Shown piece after piece: positions 39,405 through 48,919 of a DNA stretch of 64,000 nt (positions are counted from its first letter, which is position 1; each line of letters opens with the position of its first letter). The position numbers and the translations under genes were made by a program. The notes beneath the pieces were generated by a model. That model did not search any database, was not told the DNA's origin, and saw nothing but the letters and a program-made list of their open reading frames with translations. The DNA comes from Pseudomonas sp. KU26590 (lineage in GTDB: Bacteria; Pseudomonadota; Gammaproteobacteria; Pseudomonadales; Pseudomonadaceae), in the NCBI RefSeq assembly GCF_026153515.1, contig NZ_CP110644.1, positions 5,459,501 through 5,523,500 of the forward strand, given 5' to 3'.

Positions 39405-40190
39405 ATGAACACACGCATCACCGCCGGTTTGCTGTTGAGCATGGTCAGCATCGTCCAGGCCCAGGCCGCTGAGACGCCGTCGCACCTGGACACCGTCATG
39501 CAGAAGGGCCAAATGGCCGTTTGCACGACAGGGGATTACAAGCCCTACACGTTTCTCAAGTCCGACGGCCAGTACGAAGGCATCGACATCGAACTGGCCC
39601 AGTCGCTGGCGCAGAGCCTGGGGGTGAAGATCGAGTGGGTCCCGACCACTTGGAAAACCCTGATGACCGATTTCACGGCTGGCAAATGCGACATGGCGGT
39701 CGGCGGAATCTCGGTCACCCTGGAGCGGCAAAAGAAGGCGGCGTTCAGCAGCACGCTGGACATCGACGGCAAGGTCCCGCTGGTGCGCTGCGAAGACGAG
39801 TCGAAGTACCAGACCCTCGAGCAGATCAATCAGCCCGGCGTTCGCCTGATTGAACCTCAAGGCGGCACCAACGAAGCCTTTGCCCACGCCTATCTGCCCA
39901 ACGCCAGCCTGGCCTTTCACGACAACAAAACCATTTTCCAGCAGTTGCTCGACAAGCAAGCCGACGTGATGATCACCGACGCGTCCGAAGCGCTCTACCA
40001 GCAGAAACGCATGCCCGGCTTGTGTACAGTCAATCCGTCGAATTACATGCAGTACGGCGAAAAGGCCTATCTGCTGCCGCGGGATGACGTGGCCTGGAAG
40101 GCCTACGTTGACCAATGGCTGCATCTCTCTAAAGCCACCGGCGCTTACAAGAAAGTGGTAGGCGAGTGGCTGGCGATGCCTACAGAGTGA
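39405..40190 (+). CDS. Periplasmic PheC-like cyclohexadienyl dehydratase / solute-binding protein
   Basis: The 261-residue protein has a signal peptide (MNTRITAGLLLSMVSIVQAQA) and a type II periplasmic binding fold. It resembles P. aeruginosa PheC: TTGDYKPYTF, WKTLMTDFTAGKCDMAVGGISVTLERQKKA, GGTNEAFA, DNKTIFQQLLDKQADVMITDA and EKAYLLPRDD. PheC dehydrates prephenate and arogenate in the periplasm. No ABC permease or ATPase genes are adjacent, which favours an enzyme over a transport subunit. Catalytic residues cannot be confirmed by eye, so a plain amino-acid-binding protein remains possible. Confidence 0.8.
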   Translation: MNTRITAGLLLSMVSIVQAQAAETPSHLDTVMQKGQMAVCTTGDYKPYTFLKSDGQYEGIDIELAQSLAQSLGVKIEWVPTTWKTLMTDFTAGKCDMAVGGISVTLERQKKAAFSSTLDIDGKVPLVRCEDESKYQTLEQINQPGVRLIEPQGGTNEAFAHAYLPNASLAFHDNKTIFQQLLDKQADVMITDASEALYQQKRMPGLCTVNPSNYMQYGEKAYLLPRDDVAWKAYVDQWLHLSKATGAYKKVVGEWLAMPTE

Positions 40191-40239
40191 CCGTGCGCAG
40201 CATGCCCGCAAGACTTCGGCACAGGACCCCGCCGTATAC

Positions 40240-41226
40240 ATGAAAACCAATAGAACCATTACTCGCGCATTTTGCGTCGAGCTGCAGGAAGAGCTTTCCA
40301 TCGTGGCGGCGCGACGTGAGTACTTTTCTCAAGAGCTACCCCGGGCGCGCTTCAGTTTCCTGTGTTCGTCAGAGCCGTGCCGAGCCCTGGGTGTCAAAAT
40401 CACCGGGGTTCGCTATGACGTTAAGCCCCAGGAGCATCCGACTTTCGTTGCCGCGCACTACCGGGCCAACCCGAACTACGAACATCACGCCGATTGCGAA
40501 TGGGTGGATGAAGCCGTCGAGACGCCGGTTGTGCAGGAAGCCGAAACCGAGGCCGAAAGCGAGCTGCGCAAGGTCAAGCGCAAGCTGGACGACTACATCG
40601 ACGTCTTCGATCCGAGCCCGAAGGAACGCGCAAAACCCACATCGCCGACAGATAAGCCTGACGCCGATCCGCCCGAGAAGCCCGACGACATCGCGGCCCC
40701 TGCTGACACATTGAAGGCCAAACAGGAAAAGCAAAATCGCACCAGCAATCTGGAGCGCCTGGTCGACAGCTTTCGTCAGGCCCAAGCCTCGTTGAGCAAG
40801 GAAGAACTCGCGCTGCTGACCCTGCGCATTCCAGGTCAGGGCGAGGTGTCCCTGCGCGCCTATTTCCGCCATATCAAGTTCGCCCAGCTGAATGACGAGC
40901 GACGCGTGCTGTATGGCGGCGGACTGGTCGAGCGCTACGGGACAGGCTTCAAATTCAAGTTCTTCGATCGCCTGCAAGGCAAGTTGGTGACCTTGTACGT
41001 CTCACCCGTGCAGATGCAGGCCTATCGCTCCAGTCGCTACCTCAGCGAGCTGCTGAGCCATGCGGACGAGGTGCGCTTCTTCACCATCTTTGCCTTGGGC
41101 ACACTGGTCGCCAGCCCTTCCGGGAAAAGCGTCAGCGTGGAGATCGAAGACTTGCGCCATCTGGCCATCGTGCTCGGGCCGGCAAAAGACCCCGAAGAGG
41201 CCTCTGCCAAAGGGCCAACCAGCTAA
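40240..41226 (+). CDS. Hypothetical protein with N-terminal Cys/His zinc motif
   Basis: The protein (328 aa) has an N-terminal motif C42-x4-C47 (FLCSSEPCRALG), H73, H82/H83-x2-C86 (NYEHHADCEW), comparable to the C-C-H-H-C motif of the 36837 gene. A long charged, Glu/Lys/Pro-rich stretch follows (about 95-165). The C-terminal domain alternates strands, as in RAYFRHIKFAQLNDERRVLYGG and FFTIFALGTLVASPSGK. The layout parallels the 36837 protein, so they may be distant relatives. No signal peptide or membrane helix. Function unknown. It ends before a bidirectional terminator shared with cyoE. Confidence 0.75.
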   Translation: MKTNRTITRAFCVELQEELSIVAARREYFSQELPRARFSFLCSSEPCRALGVKITGVRYDVKPQEHPTFVAAHYRANPNYEHHADCEWVDEAVETPVVQEAETEAESELRKVKRKLDDYIDVFDPSPKERAKPTSPTDKPDADPPEKPDDIAAPADTLKAKQEKQNRTSNLERLVDSFRQAQASLSKEELALLTLRIPGQGEVSLRAYFRHIKFAQLNDERRVLYGGGLVERYGTGFKFKFFDRLQGKLVTLYVSPVQMQAYRSSRYLSELLSHADEVRFFTIFALGTLVASPSGKSVSVEIEDLRHLAIVLGPAKDPEEASAKGPTS

Positions 41227-41248
41227 ACCAGAGACTTTATTCAGCTCG

Positions 41249-41288
41249 AAAAAAAACCCGGTTTCTCTCGCGAGCCACCGGGTTTTTT
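41249..41288. terminator. Bidirectional terminator between the zinc-motif gene and cyoE
   Basis: The stem CCCGGT / ACCGGG at 41257-41284 encloses a TCTCGCGA inner palindrome and is flanked by an A run on the left and a T run on the right. It can end both convergent transcripts. Confidence 0.85.
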
Positions 41289-41305
41289 GCGTTTCATTCA
41301 AGCGA

Positions 41306-42196
41306 CTAAGGCGCTGCGTATGTCACCAACAGCTCCTTAGTTACCTGAAAATCCAGCGACATCGCCACGCTCAAGGCTGTGATCGTGAAGATGGAGAACA
41401 CGAACAGCTTGCGTGCCCAAACGGTGTCGTCTTTGGCTTTGTAGCCGGTCCAGGCCATGTACAACCAGTACATGCCCATCGCCGCTGCCACGGCCAGGTA
41501 GTTGAGCCCGGCGTAGCCGCCGAACGTCAGCATCAAGGTCGCGAGCAGGAAAGCCAGGATGTAGATCAGGATGTGCCGCTTGGCGACCCGGATACCGCGT
41601 TTTACCGGCAAGACCGGAATCGAGGCAGCCCTATAGTCGTTGAAGCGGAAAATCGCGATGGCGTACGAGTGAGGCATCTGCCACAGGCTGAACATCACCA
41701 GCAAGGTCAACGCCGCGAGGTCGAAGGTGTTGCTGACTGCGACGTAACCAATCACCGGTGGCATCGCGCCCGACAGGCTGCCCACCAACGTGCCATGAAC
41801 CGACCTGCGCTTCAGGTACAGGCTGTAGAAGCCGACGTAGATCACGAAGCCGATCACGGCAAACAGCGCCGCCAGTGCGTTGGCCTTGGTGTACAGCAGA
41901 CCGACGCCGACAATGCCCAGCACGGTGGCGTAGATCAGCGCCAGTTTCACTGACACCAACCCTTGCACCAGCACCCGATTCTTGGTGCGCTCCATCTTCA
42001 CATCGATATCGCGATCGATGCAGTTGTTGAATACGCAGCCAGAAGCCACCACCAGTGAAGTCCCGATCACCGCTGCCAGGAACAGGCCGATGTCGACATG
42101 TCCCTTGGACGCCAGAAAAAAGCCACCTGCCACCGAAAGCACGTTACCGAAAATGATCCCCGGTTTGGTGATTTGGATAAAGTGCTTCAGTGACAT
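41306..42196 (-). CDS. cyoE: Protoheme IX farnesyltransferase
   Basis: CyoE adds a farnesyl group to protoheme to make heme O for the bo3 oxidase. The 296-residue UbiA-family protein has eight or nine membrane helices and the prenyl-diphosphate motif [19 protein letters not shown]. It starts [18 protein letters not shown] and is the last gene of cyoABCDE, 10 bp after cyoD. Confidence 0.97.
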   Translation of the reverse strand: MSLKHFIQITKPGIIFGNVLSVAGGFFLASKGHVDIGLFLAAVIGTSLVVASGCVFNNCIDRDIDVKMERTKNRVLVQGLVSVKLALIYATVLGIVGVGLLYTKANALAALFAVIGFVIYVGFYSLYLKRRSVHGTLVGSLSGAMPPVIGYVAVSNTFDLAALTLLVMFSLWQMPHSYAIAIFRFNDYRAASIPVLPVKRGIRVAKRHILIYILAFLLATLMLTFGGYAGLNYLAVAAAMGMYWLYMAWTGYKAKDDTVWARKLFVFSIFTITALSVAMSLDFQVTKELLVTYAAP

Positions 42197-42206
42197 CAGG
42201 TTTTCC

Positions 42207-42539
42207 TCACTTCGCCATCATGGCGGTGTGAATGCTGAACATGATCCAGGTGCTCAAGCCAACGAGCAGCACGATCACAAGGCCAGCGAAGGCAAACGCG
42301 ATGACGTTGTTGCGCTGTGCTGCGGATCGGTCAAGGTGCAGGAAGTACACCAGGTGAACCAGAACCTGCACGACTGCGAAGATCAGAACGACCCACAGAG
42401 TGGCCACTTTCGAAATCGTCGGGAACATCACCAGACCGAAGGGAATCGCGGTCAGGATGATCGACAGTACGAAACCGACCATGTAGGACTTGAAGCTGCC
42501 GTGGCCGGCATCGTCATGGGATTGATGTGAATTCGCCAT
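42207..42539 (-). CDS. cyoD: Cytochrome bo3 quinol oxidase subunit IV
   Basis: The small 110-residue subunit has three membrane helices ([18 protein letters not shown] region, [25 protein letters not shown] and [18 protein letters not shown]). It begins directly after the cyoC stop, with no gap. Confidence 0.96.
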   Translation of the reverse strand: MANSHQSHDDAGHGSFKSYMVGFVLSIILTAIPFGLVMFPTISKVATLWVVLIFAVVQVLVHLVYFLHLDRSAAQRNNVIAFAFAGLVIVLLVGLSTWIMFSIHTAMMAK

Positions 42540-43172
42540 TTAAATGGTCCCCATCAGATAGACAACGGTAAACACGCAGATCCAGACAACGTCCAGGAAG
42601 TGCCAGAACAGGCTGAGCATGCTCAGGCGAGTCTGGTTGGTCCCGGTCAGACCGTGCTTGGAGACCTGATACATCATGATCGCCATCCAGATCAGGCCGC
42701 TGGTCACGTGCAGACCGTGGGTGCCGACCAGCGTGAAGAACGCCGACAGGAAGCCGCTGCGGTTAGGACCGTAACCTTCGGAGATCAGCAGGTGGAACTC
42801 GTTGATCTCCATGCCGATGAAGCCCAGGCCGAACAGGAAGGTCACGAACAACCAACCCAGAACGCCCGACTTGTTGCCCTTGTGCATCGCCAGCATGGCG
42901 AAGCCGTAGGTGATCGAGCTGAGCAACAGGCAGGCGGTTTCGCCAAGCACGTAAGGCAGTTCGAAGATGTCGTGGCCCGCAGGACCACCCGCAACGTTAT
43001 TAACCAGTACCGCGTAAATGGCGAAGATCGACGCAAACAGAATGCAGTCGGTCATCAGGTAGATCCAGAAGCCGTAGATTTTCATCTCGCCGGCGTCATG
43101 GTGACCATGGTCGTGCTCGTGGTCATGACCGTGGTCGTGACCCTTCGCACCATCAAATACTAAGTTCGACAT
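42540..43172 (-). CDS. cyoC: Cytochrome bo3 quinol oxidase subunit III
   Basis: The 210-residue subunit has five membrane helices and family motifs [18 protein letters not shown] and [14 protein letters not shown]. Its N-terminus is a His-rich stretch ([16 protein letters not shown]), as in other pseudomonad CyoC proteins, that could bind metal. It lies between cyoB and cyoD. Confidence 0.97.
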   Translation of the reverse strand: MSNLVFDGAKGHDHGHDHEHDHGHHDAGEMKIYGFWIYLMTDCILFASIFAIYAVLVNNVAGGPAGHDIFELPYVLGETACLLLSSITYGFAMLAMHKGNKSGVLGWLFVTFLFGLGFIGMEINEFHLLISEGYGPNRSGFLSAFFTLVGTHGLHVTSGLIWMAIMMYQVSKHGLTGTNQTRLSMLSLFWHFLDVVWICVFTVVYLMGTI

Positions 43173-43175
43173 TGT

Positions 43176-45194
43176 TTATGCCTGCTCCAGCTTGTTGACA
43201 GGAGTGTTTGTCTGGTCGTTGCGGACCCGGGCCAGGATCGCGTGCTGTTCGCCTTCGATGCGTGCCACTTCGGATGCAGGAACCATGTAGCCCTGATCGT
43301 CACGTGCCGCGTGAATCACGAAGTACACGATGGTACCGATCAAGCTGACGGCAGCCAGCCAGAAGATGTGCCAGATCATCGCGAAACCGAACACGGTCAG
43401 CAGACCGCCCATGATCATGCCCGTTGCCGTGTTGTTCGGCATGTGGATATCGGAGTACTTGGCCGGAACCTTGTACGCCTCGCCATCACGCTTGGCGGCA
43501 TAGAACGGATCAATCTCGTTGGCTTTCGGCATTTCTGCAAAGTTGTAGAAAGGCGGTGGCGACGAGGTGGACCATTCCAGGGTGTGGCCATTCCATGGGT
43601 CACCGGTCAGATCGCGGTTCTGCTCGCGGTCACGGATACTCACGAAGATCTGGATCAACTGACAGGCGATACCGATAGCGATCAGCAAAGCACCGACGAA
43701 CGCGACGTGCAGGTACGGCGTCCAGTCCGGGTTGTCAGTGGTGTTCAGACGACGGGTCATGCCCATGAAGCCCAGTGCGTACAGCGGCATGAAGGCGACG
43801 TAGAAGCCCGAGATCCAGAACCAGAACGCTGCCTTGCCCCACTTCTCGTTCAGCTTGAAGCCGAACGCTTTAGGGAACCAGAACGCGAAGCCGGCGATGT
43901 AACCGAACACAGCGCCACCGATGATCACGTTATGGAAGTGCGCGATCACGAACAGGCTGTTGTGCAGAACGAAGTCGGCACCCGGGATAGCCAGCAGTAC
44001 GCCGGTCATACCACCGATGGAGAAGGTCACCATGAAGCCCAGGGTCCACATGACTGGCGCGGTGAAGCGCAGACGTCCCTGGTAGATCGTAAACAGCCAG
44101 TTGAACAGCTTCACACCCGTCGGGATGGAAATCAGCATCGTCGCCAGACCGAAGAAGGCGTTGACGCTTGCACCCGAACCCATGGTGAAGAAGTGGTGCA
44201 GCCAGACCATGAAGCCGAGAATCGAGATCGCACCAGAGGCGTAGATCATCGAGTGATGGCCGAACAGTCGTTTGCCAGTGAACGTCGAGATGACTTCGGA
44301 GAAGACCCCGAACGCCGGCAGAATCAGGATGTAAACCTCAGGGTGACCCCACGCCCAGAACAGGTTCACGTACATCATCGGGTTACCACCCAACTCGTTC
44401 GTGAAGATGTGGAAGTCCAGGTAACGATCGAGGGTCAGGAACGCCAGGGTGCCGGTCAGGATCGGGAACGAAGCCACGATCAGGACGTTGGCCCAGGTGC
44501 AGGTCCAGGTGAAGATCGGCATGTCCATCAGTTTCATGCCAGGGGTACGCATCTTCAGCACGGTGACCAGGAAGTTGACCCCGGTTAGCGTTGTCCCCAG
44601 TCCTGACAGCTGCAGTGCCCAGATGTAGTAATCCACACCCACGCCCGGGCTATAACCCAGTTCCGACAGCGGTGGATAGGCAACCCAGCCGGTACGTGCG
44701 AACTCGCCGACGCCCAGAGACACGTTGACCAGAATCACGCCGGAGAGCAGCAGATACAGGCTCAAGGAGTTCAGGAACGGGAAGGCAACGTCACGAGCGC
44801 CAATCTGCAGAGGCACGACAATGTTCATCAGGCCAGTGAAGAACGGCATTGCCATGAAGATGATCATGATCACACCGTGAGCGGTGAAGATCTGGTCATA
44901 GTGCTCAGGCGGCAGGTAGCCGGGTGAGCCTTCAGTGGCCATGGCCAATTGCGAACGCATCAGCACGGCATCGGCAAAGCCGCGCAGCAGCATGACCATT
45001 GCAATGATGATGTACATGACACCGATTTTCTTGTGGTCGACGGACGTCAGCCACTCGGTGTAGAGGTAAGTCCACTTCTTGAAGTACGTGATCAGGCCCA
45101 CCAGCGCCACACCACCGATCGCGATCATGGCGACCGTGATCATGACTATCGGCTCGTGGAACGGAATCGCGTCCAGACTTAATTTACCAAACAT
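43176..45194 (-). CDS. cyoB: Cytochrome bo3 quinol oxidase subunit I
   Basis: CyoB carries low-spin heme b, heme o3 and CuB and pumps protons. The 672-residue protein has the heme-copper motifs [33 protein letters not shown] (CuB His and cross-linked Tyr), GHHSMIYA, and [13 protein letters not shown] (heme ligands). It starts [17 protein letters not shown]. It is 3 bp from both cyoA and cyoC. Confidence 0.98.
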   Translation of the reverse strand: MFGKLSLDAIPFHEPIVMITVAMIAIGGVALVGLITYFKKWTYLYTEWLTSVDHKKIGVMYIIIAMVMLLRGFADAVLMRSQLAMATEGSPGYLPPEHYDQIFTAHGVIMIIFMAMPFFTGLMNIVVPLQIGARDVAFPFLNSLSLYLLLSGVILVNVSLGVGEFARTGWVAYPPLSELGYSPGVGVDYYIWALQLSGLGTTLTGVNFLVTVLKMRTPGMKLMDMPIFTWTCTWANVLIVASFPILTGTLAFLTLDRYLDFHIFTNELGGNPMMYVNLFWAWGHPEVYILILPAFGVFSEVISTFTGKRLFGHHSMIYASGAISILGFMVWLHHFFTMGSGASVNAFFGLATMLISIPTGVKLFNWLFTIYQGRLRFTAPVMWTLGFMVTFSIGGMTGVLLAIPGADFVLHNSLFVIAHFHNVIIGGAVFGYIAGFAFWFPKAFGFKLNEKWGKAAFWFWISGFYVAFMPLYALGFMGMTRRLNTTDNPDWTPYLHVAFVGALLIAIGIACQLIQIFVSIRDREQNRDLTGDPWNGHTLEWSTSSPPPFYNFAEMPKANEIDPFYAAKRDGEAYKVPAKYSDIHMPNNTATGMIMGGLLTVFGFAMIWHIFWLAAVSLIGTIVYFVIHAARDDQGYMVPASEVARIEGEQHAILARVRNDQTNTPVNKLEQA

Positions 45195-45197
45195 TGT

Positions 45198-46133
45198 TTA
45201 CTCCTCTGCCTGAGCAGCTGAATTCTTACCCATGTCCATCCCTTCCGTACCTGCTACTTCTTTCTTCTCATGGACAATCTTGCCCGGCTTCATACCTTCA
45301 TACTTGTCGATGATGATCTGGAACAGGTTCGGAGTGACCGAGGAGTAGAGTTCAACGGGGTTACGTTCGCTAGGCTTGGCCAGCGCGGCGTATTCGGCCG
45401 TTGCCAGTTGTTTCGGTGAATTCTTGACGTCGGCAACCCAGGTGTCGAAATCAGCCTGTGAGGTAGCAGTCGCCTTGAACTTCATGCCGGTGAAACCTGC
45501 GCCGCTGTAGTTGGCGGAGATACCATCGAACTCGCCGTTTTCATTTGCGATCAGGTGCAGCTTGGTCTGCATGCCGGCCATTGCGTAGATCTGGCCGCCC
45601 AGTGCAGGGATGAAGAACGAGTTCATGACCGAATCGGACGTGATGCGGAAATTGATCGGCGTGTTGGCCGGGAACACGATCTTGTTGACGGTGGCGATGC
45701 CCTGTTCCGGATAGATGAACAGCCATTTCCAGTCCAGCGCGACCACTTCAATGGTCAGCGGCTTGACGTCCGACTCGAGCGGGCGGTAGGGATCAAGCGC
45801 GTGGGTCGACTTGTAGGTCACATAGCCGAGCACGATGATGATGGCCAATGGAACCAGCCAGACCACCAGTTCAATACGGGTCGAATGCGCCCAGTCGGGC
45901 GTGTACGTCGCGCTCTTGTTCGTAGCGCGATACTTCCAGGCGAAGATGATGGTCATGAAAATGACCGGCACCACCACCAGCAGCATCAGCAAGGTAGCAG
46001 TGATGATCAGGTCACGTTCTTGAACACCGACATGCCCTTTGGGATCCAGCAGGGTGTAATCGCACCCGCTGAGCAGGAGCATGCTGAAAAGGGCCAAGAA
46101 GCCAAAAAACCTGGGGTACCTTTTTTTACTCAT
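45198..46133 (-). CDS. cyoA: Cytochrome bo3 quinol oxidase subunit II
   Basis: CyoA is the subunit II lipoprotein that lacks the CuA site in quinol oxidases. The 311-residue protein starts at 46133 behind AGAGGTCGTGAG. It has a lipoprotein signal with Cys24 ([11 protein letters not shown]), two membrane helices, and the periplasmic cupredoxin domain ([18 protein letters not shown]) without CuA cysteines. The longer ORF upstream is not supported. It heads cyoABCDE. Confidence 0.97.
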   Translation of the reverse strand: MSKKRYPRFFGFLALFSMLLLSGCDYTLLDPKGHVGVQERDLIITATLLMLLVVVPVIFMTIIFAWKYRATNKSATYTPDWAHSTRIELVVWLVPLAIIIVLGYVTYKSTHALDPYRPLESDVKPLTIEVVALDWKWLFIYPEQGIATVNKIVFPANTPINFRITSDSVMNSFFIPALGGQIYAMAGMQTKLHLIANENGEFDGISANYSGAGFTGMKFKATATSQADFDTWVADVKNSPKQLATAEYAALAKPSERNPVELYSSVTPNLFQIIIDKYEGMKPGKIVHEKKEVAGTEGMDMGKNSAAQAEE

Positions 46134-46448
46134 CTCACGACCTCTAAAAGCAGCTTTCGCATCGCAGTTGGGTTTCGACCGCCAACACTTCACCCTGCCA
46201 GGTGCTGGCAAATGCTTGGATTGAAAAGGGGCCTGTCAGGAAGCATAGGGGCCTCACAACAAATCCGGGTTGATCGTTGGTTTCTTATTCGAATGGTGGC
46301 ACCCGCTAATGCGGACCCGATCCCTTGGCGCAGACATTCAGAACGTGACTCAGGAGGCCATTCGAACCGCGTCTACTAGAGCGAAAAGACGCTCCATAAC
46401 CTCGATTTACACCGTCCCGCAAATGAGGGGGGGCGTGAATTGGGGGCG

Positions 46449-46477
46449 ATTGTAGATACGTAAAGTTTTATTGACTA
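46449..46477 (-). promoter_or_regulatory. Candidate cyo operon promoter
   Basis: On the minus strand TAGTCA (46477-46472), a 17-bp spacer and TACAAT (46454-46449) form a plausible sigma-70 promoter. It would give an mRNA leader of about 310 nt before cyoA. I saw no perfect ANR/FNR box (TTGAT-N4-ATCAA) in the 46134-46548 gap, and no ORF. Confidence 0.4.
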
Positions 46478-46548
46478 TAAGTTTCTGCGCAACAGTTAAT
46501 TTCGTAATTGGTAAAAATGCGGTGTTATGTCGCACCTTGAAAAGGCGC

Positions 46549-46584
46549 AAAGCCCCGGTTCTATTGAAGGATCTCCGGGGCTTT
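46549..46584 (-). terminator. Terminator downstream of dsbB
   Basis: The perfect stem AAAGCCCCGG / CCGGGGCTTT has a 16-nt loop and lies 20 bp after the dsbB stop, shielding cyo from dsbB transcription. Confidence 0.82.
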
Positions 46585-46603
46585 GTTACGCAACACTTTG
46601 TAA

Positions 46604-47113
46604 TCAGCGTGCTTTCATCCGGTTACGAATAATTCCCGCTGGAACAAGCACGACGGTCAGTACAAACGCTACCAGTGCCCATTGTGCCAACGACATACCG
46701 AGAACTGGCGGATATGGCGTCTCGCAGAAACCACCTACCTGAAAGCCTAGCGGAAATAGGGACGCCAGGGGCAGGCCGTCGACGATCGGCTGGAGCACGT
46801 CAATGCCGCAGCTCTCGGTCGGGTGGGTCTGGATATACACATGACGCCCCGCCGCAACGAGCCCGCCCACTGCGCTCAACATCACCAGCGCTTCACAGAT
46901 GGTCAGGCTCAGACGGCCCGGCATTGCTGCGCCGATGAACGCAAACACCGCGATGAACAACAGCGCATACCGCTGCAGGATGCACAGCGGGCAAGGCGCT
47001 TCACCCAGCACCACCTGCATGTACAAGGCGCCGCCGATCAACGCCAGGCAGATGATTCCCAGCAACACCAAGAACTGCTTTTCACGCCGCAGGTATAACA
47101 TCTCTTCAGTCAT
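46604..47113 (-). CDS. dsbB: Disulfide bond formation protein DsbB
   Basis: DsbB re-oxidises DsbA and passes electrons to quinones. The 169-residue protein has four membrane helices and both cysteine pairs: C41 and C44 in APCPLCILQRY, and C102 (ESCGID) and C130 (GGFCETP). It starts at 47113 behind AAAGGGAATGTGC. Its place upstream of the quinol oxidase operon is functionally fitting, because electrons from DsbB enter the quinone pool. It has its own terminator. Confidence 0.94.
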   Translation of the reverse strand: MTEEMLYLRREKQFLVLLGIICLALIGGALYMQVVLGEAPCPLCILQRYALLFIAVFAFIGAAMPGRLSLTICEALVMLSAVGGLVAAGRHVYIQTHPTESCGIDVLQPIVDGLPLASLFPLGFQVGGFCETPYPPVLGMSLAQWALVAFVLTVVLVPAGIIRNRMKAR

Positions 47114-47355
47114 GCACATTCCCTTTGAATTGGAGTCATCCGGATCGACGGATGTGGAGTGTTGCGGCCCGGACGCCCCGCAAGGGCGGCGATTCTATCA
47201 CCCTCGTGACACCCGGTTCACGTAGTGCCATTCGGGACAGAACGCCAACGCCTCCCGGTCCACCGCCGCAACCCGCGCAATGGTGAACACGTCCGCATTA
47301 GCCGAGCGTTAACATTCCAATTCAAACGGTATCGTGACCTCTCCCGTTTCCCACT

Positions 47356-47421
47356 TATATATAGAAGAGTGCGGCTTTTTGTCGCAGGGCCGGAGCGCCG
47401 CGAGAAGCCCTTCTATATATA
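47356..47421. repeat. Long-stem inverted repeat with structured loop
   Basis: TATATATAGAAG (47356-47367) is perfectly complementary to CTTCTATATATA (47410-47421). Inside, GGCTT (47373-47377) pairs with AAGCC (47405-47409) after a 5-nt bulge. The total is 17 bp around a GC-rich 27-nt loop. A 19-bp imperfect direct repeat (GTGCGGCTTTTTGTCGCAG / ATGCGTCTAATTGTCGCAG) lies at 47369-47387 and 47428-47446. No T run follows on either strand, so it is not a standard terminator. The 47114-47449 gap contains no gene. Confidence 0.7.
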
Positions 47422-47449
47422 TGTAGGATGCGTCTAATTGTCGCAGCGA

Positions 47450-48631
47450 TTATTCCAGCGCTGACGCAGGACCGAAGAATTCGTAACGCGCCTGTGCATC
47501 GGGCACGCCCGCCGCCTTCAACTGACGCTTCATCGCCGCCATGAAGCCTTTCGGACCCAAGAAGTAGGCGTCAACGTCGCGATTCTCCGGCAACCATTGC
47601 TCCAGGCGCGTCTGATCCAGCAGACCCATCCCATGGGCCGCCGGGCTGACGCCGTCGTCTTCGGAGTAGCAATAGAAACGCTTGAGCTGAGGATGCTGGC
47701 TCGCCAGGCTTTCGATCCAGTCGCGAAACGCGTGAACCGAGCCGTTGCGCGCACAGTGAATGAAGGTGATCGGCCGCTGGGTCGGCAACGCCGCTTCAAG
47801 CATGGTCAGGGTTGGCGTGATGCCGACGCCACCGCTGATGAGCACCAGCGGTTTGTCGCTGTAAGTCAGCGTGAATTCTCCCGATGGCGGATACAGATTG
47901 ATGCTGTCGCCGACCTGCAACTGATCGTGCAGGTAGTTGGAGGCGACCCCGTCAGGCTCGCGCTTGACGCTAATCCGGTACTGATTGTTTCCGGCCAGCG
48001 CCGACAGCGAGTAATTGCGGCGGATCTCCTCGCCGTCCACGTACAACTGAATGCCGATGTACTGGCCGGCGGTGAATGGCAGGATCGGCTGGCCGTCTGC
48101 CGGCGCAAAGTAGAACGAGGTGATTTCCGCGCTCTCCGGCGTTTTGGCGACCACCTTGAATTCACGCTCGCCACGCCAGCCGCCCTCCGCCTGGGCTTTC
48201 TCTTGGTAGATGGCTTCTTCAGCCCCCATCAGAATGTTGGCTAGTTGCCCGTAGGCGTTGCCCCACGCGGTAATCACGTCTGGCGTTGCGATCTCCTCCC
48301 CCAGCACCTTGCTAATGGACTCCAGCAGGCACTCGCCAACGAGCGGATAGTGCTCGGGAAGGATCTGCAGTGCCACGTGCTTGTTGATGATTTTGGCGAC
48401 CAGATCGCCCAGTTGATCCAGCTGATCGATGTGCCGCGCGTACATCAACACCCCGTTCGCCAGCGCGCGGGGCTGGTCACCACTGGCCTGGTGAGCCTTG
48501 TTGAAGAGAGGTTGCACCTGCGGGTATCTGTCGAGCAGCAGCTTGTAGAAATAGGTAATCAGCGCCTCTCCGCCGCTTTCCAGCAGTGGCACTGTGGATT
48601 TAACGATTGCACGATCCGATGCAGACAACAT
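47450..48631 (-). CDS. hmp: Flavohaemoglobin (nitric oxide dioxygenase)
   Basis: Hmp converts NO to nitrate using O2 and NAD(P)H. The 393-residue protein has a globin domain (about 1-140) with proximal H85 in INKHVALQI and distal residues in YFYKLLLDRYPQ, then FAD-binding (RRNYSLSA) and NAD-binding domains (LISGGVGITPTL). It starts at 48631 behind AGGAGTTTTCT. Upstream are a sigma-54-like promoter and three NorR-type sites, so it is probably NO-induced. No norR/fhpR regulator gene adjoins it. Confidence 0.96.
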   Translation of the reverse strand: MLSASDRAIVKSTVPLLESGGEALITYFYKLLLDRYPQVQPLFNKAHQASGDQPRALANGVLMYARHIDQLDQLGDLVAKIINKHVALQILPEHYPLVGECLLESISKVLGEEIATPDVITAWGNAYGQLANILMGAEEAIYQEKAQAEGGWRGEREFKVVAKTPESAEITSFYFAPADGQPILPFTAGQYIGIQLYVDGEEIRRNYSLSALAGNNQYRISVKREPDGVASNYLHDQLQVGDSINLYPPSGEFTLTYSDKPLVLISGGVGITPTLTMLEAALPTQRPITFIHCARNGSVHAFRDWIESLASQHPQLKRFYCYSEDDGVSPAAHGMGLLDQTRLEQWLPENRDVDAYFLGPKGFMAAMKRQLKAAGVPDAQARYEFFGPASALE

Positions 48632-48674
48632 AGAAAACTCCTGAGAAGTAATGAGCAAGCGTTACCTCGATACT

Positions 48675-48689
48675 TCAGGAATCGTGCCA
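48675..48689 (-). promoter_or_regulatory. Sigma-54-like promoter of hmp
   Basis: The minus strand reads TGGCACGATTCCTGA, close to the sigma-54 consensus TGGCACG-N4-TTGCW. The -24 GG is intact but the -12 element is GA rather than GC. It lies about 44 bp before the hmp start codon. Confidence 0.65.
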
Positions 48690-48730
48690 GTCACTCCAAC
48701 CTATTAAATCAAGGGCTTAGCCGAAGCAAA

Positions 48731-48787
48731 GTCAATATGACCCGATGAAATCGCACGTCAAAATGACCTTCCCACAGTCAATTTGAC
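48731..48787. promoter_or_regulatory. Three NorR/FhpR-type binding sites
   Basis: GTCAATATGAC (48731-48741), GTCAAAATGAC (48757-48767) and GTCAATTTGAC (48777-48787) each match GTCA-N3-TGAC. This is the NorR palindrome, which is present in three copies upstream of norVW in E. coli. Spacing is 26 and 20 bp. They lie 42-112 bp upstream of the sigma-54-like promoter of hmp and would bind a NO-sensing NorR/FhpR hexamer. Confidence 0.85.
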
Positions 48788-48919
48788 TGCGATGCTGAGT
48801 CACCAGCCGGCCGGGAAAAATCGAAAGGGTTAAAGCCTGACTTCGGCAGGTCGATAAACCGTCATCGAAAGCTGTTGGCCGATTCCACGCGGCCAGGCAA
48901 CGCATCACAGAAGGTTTAT

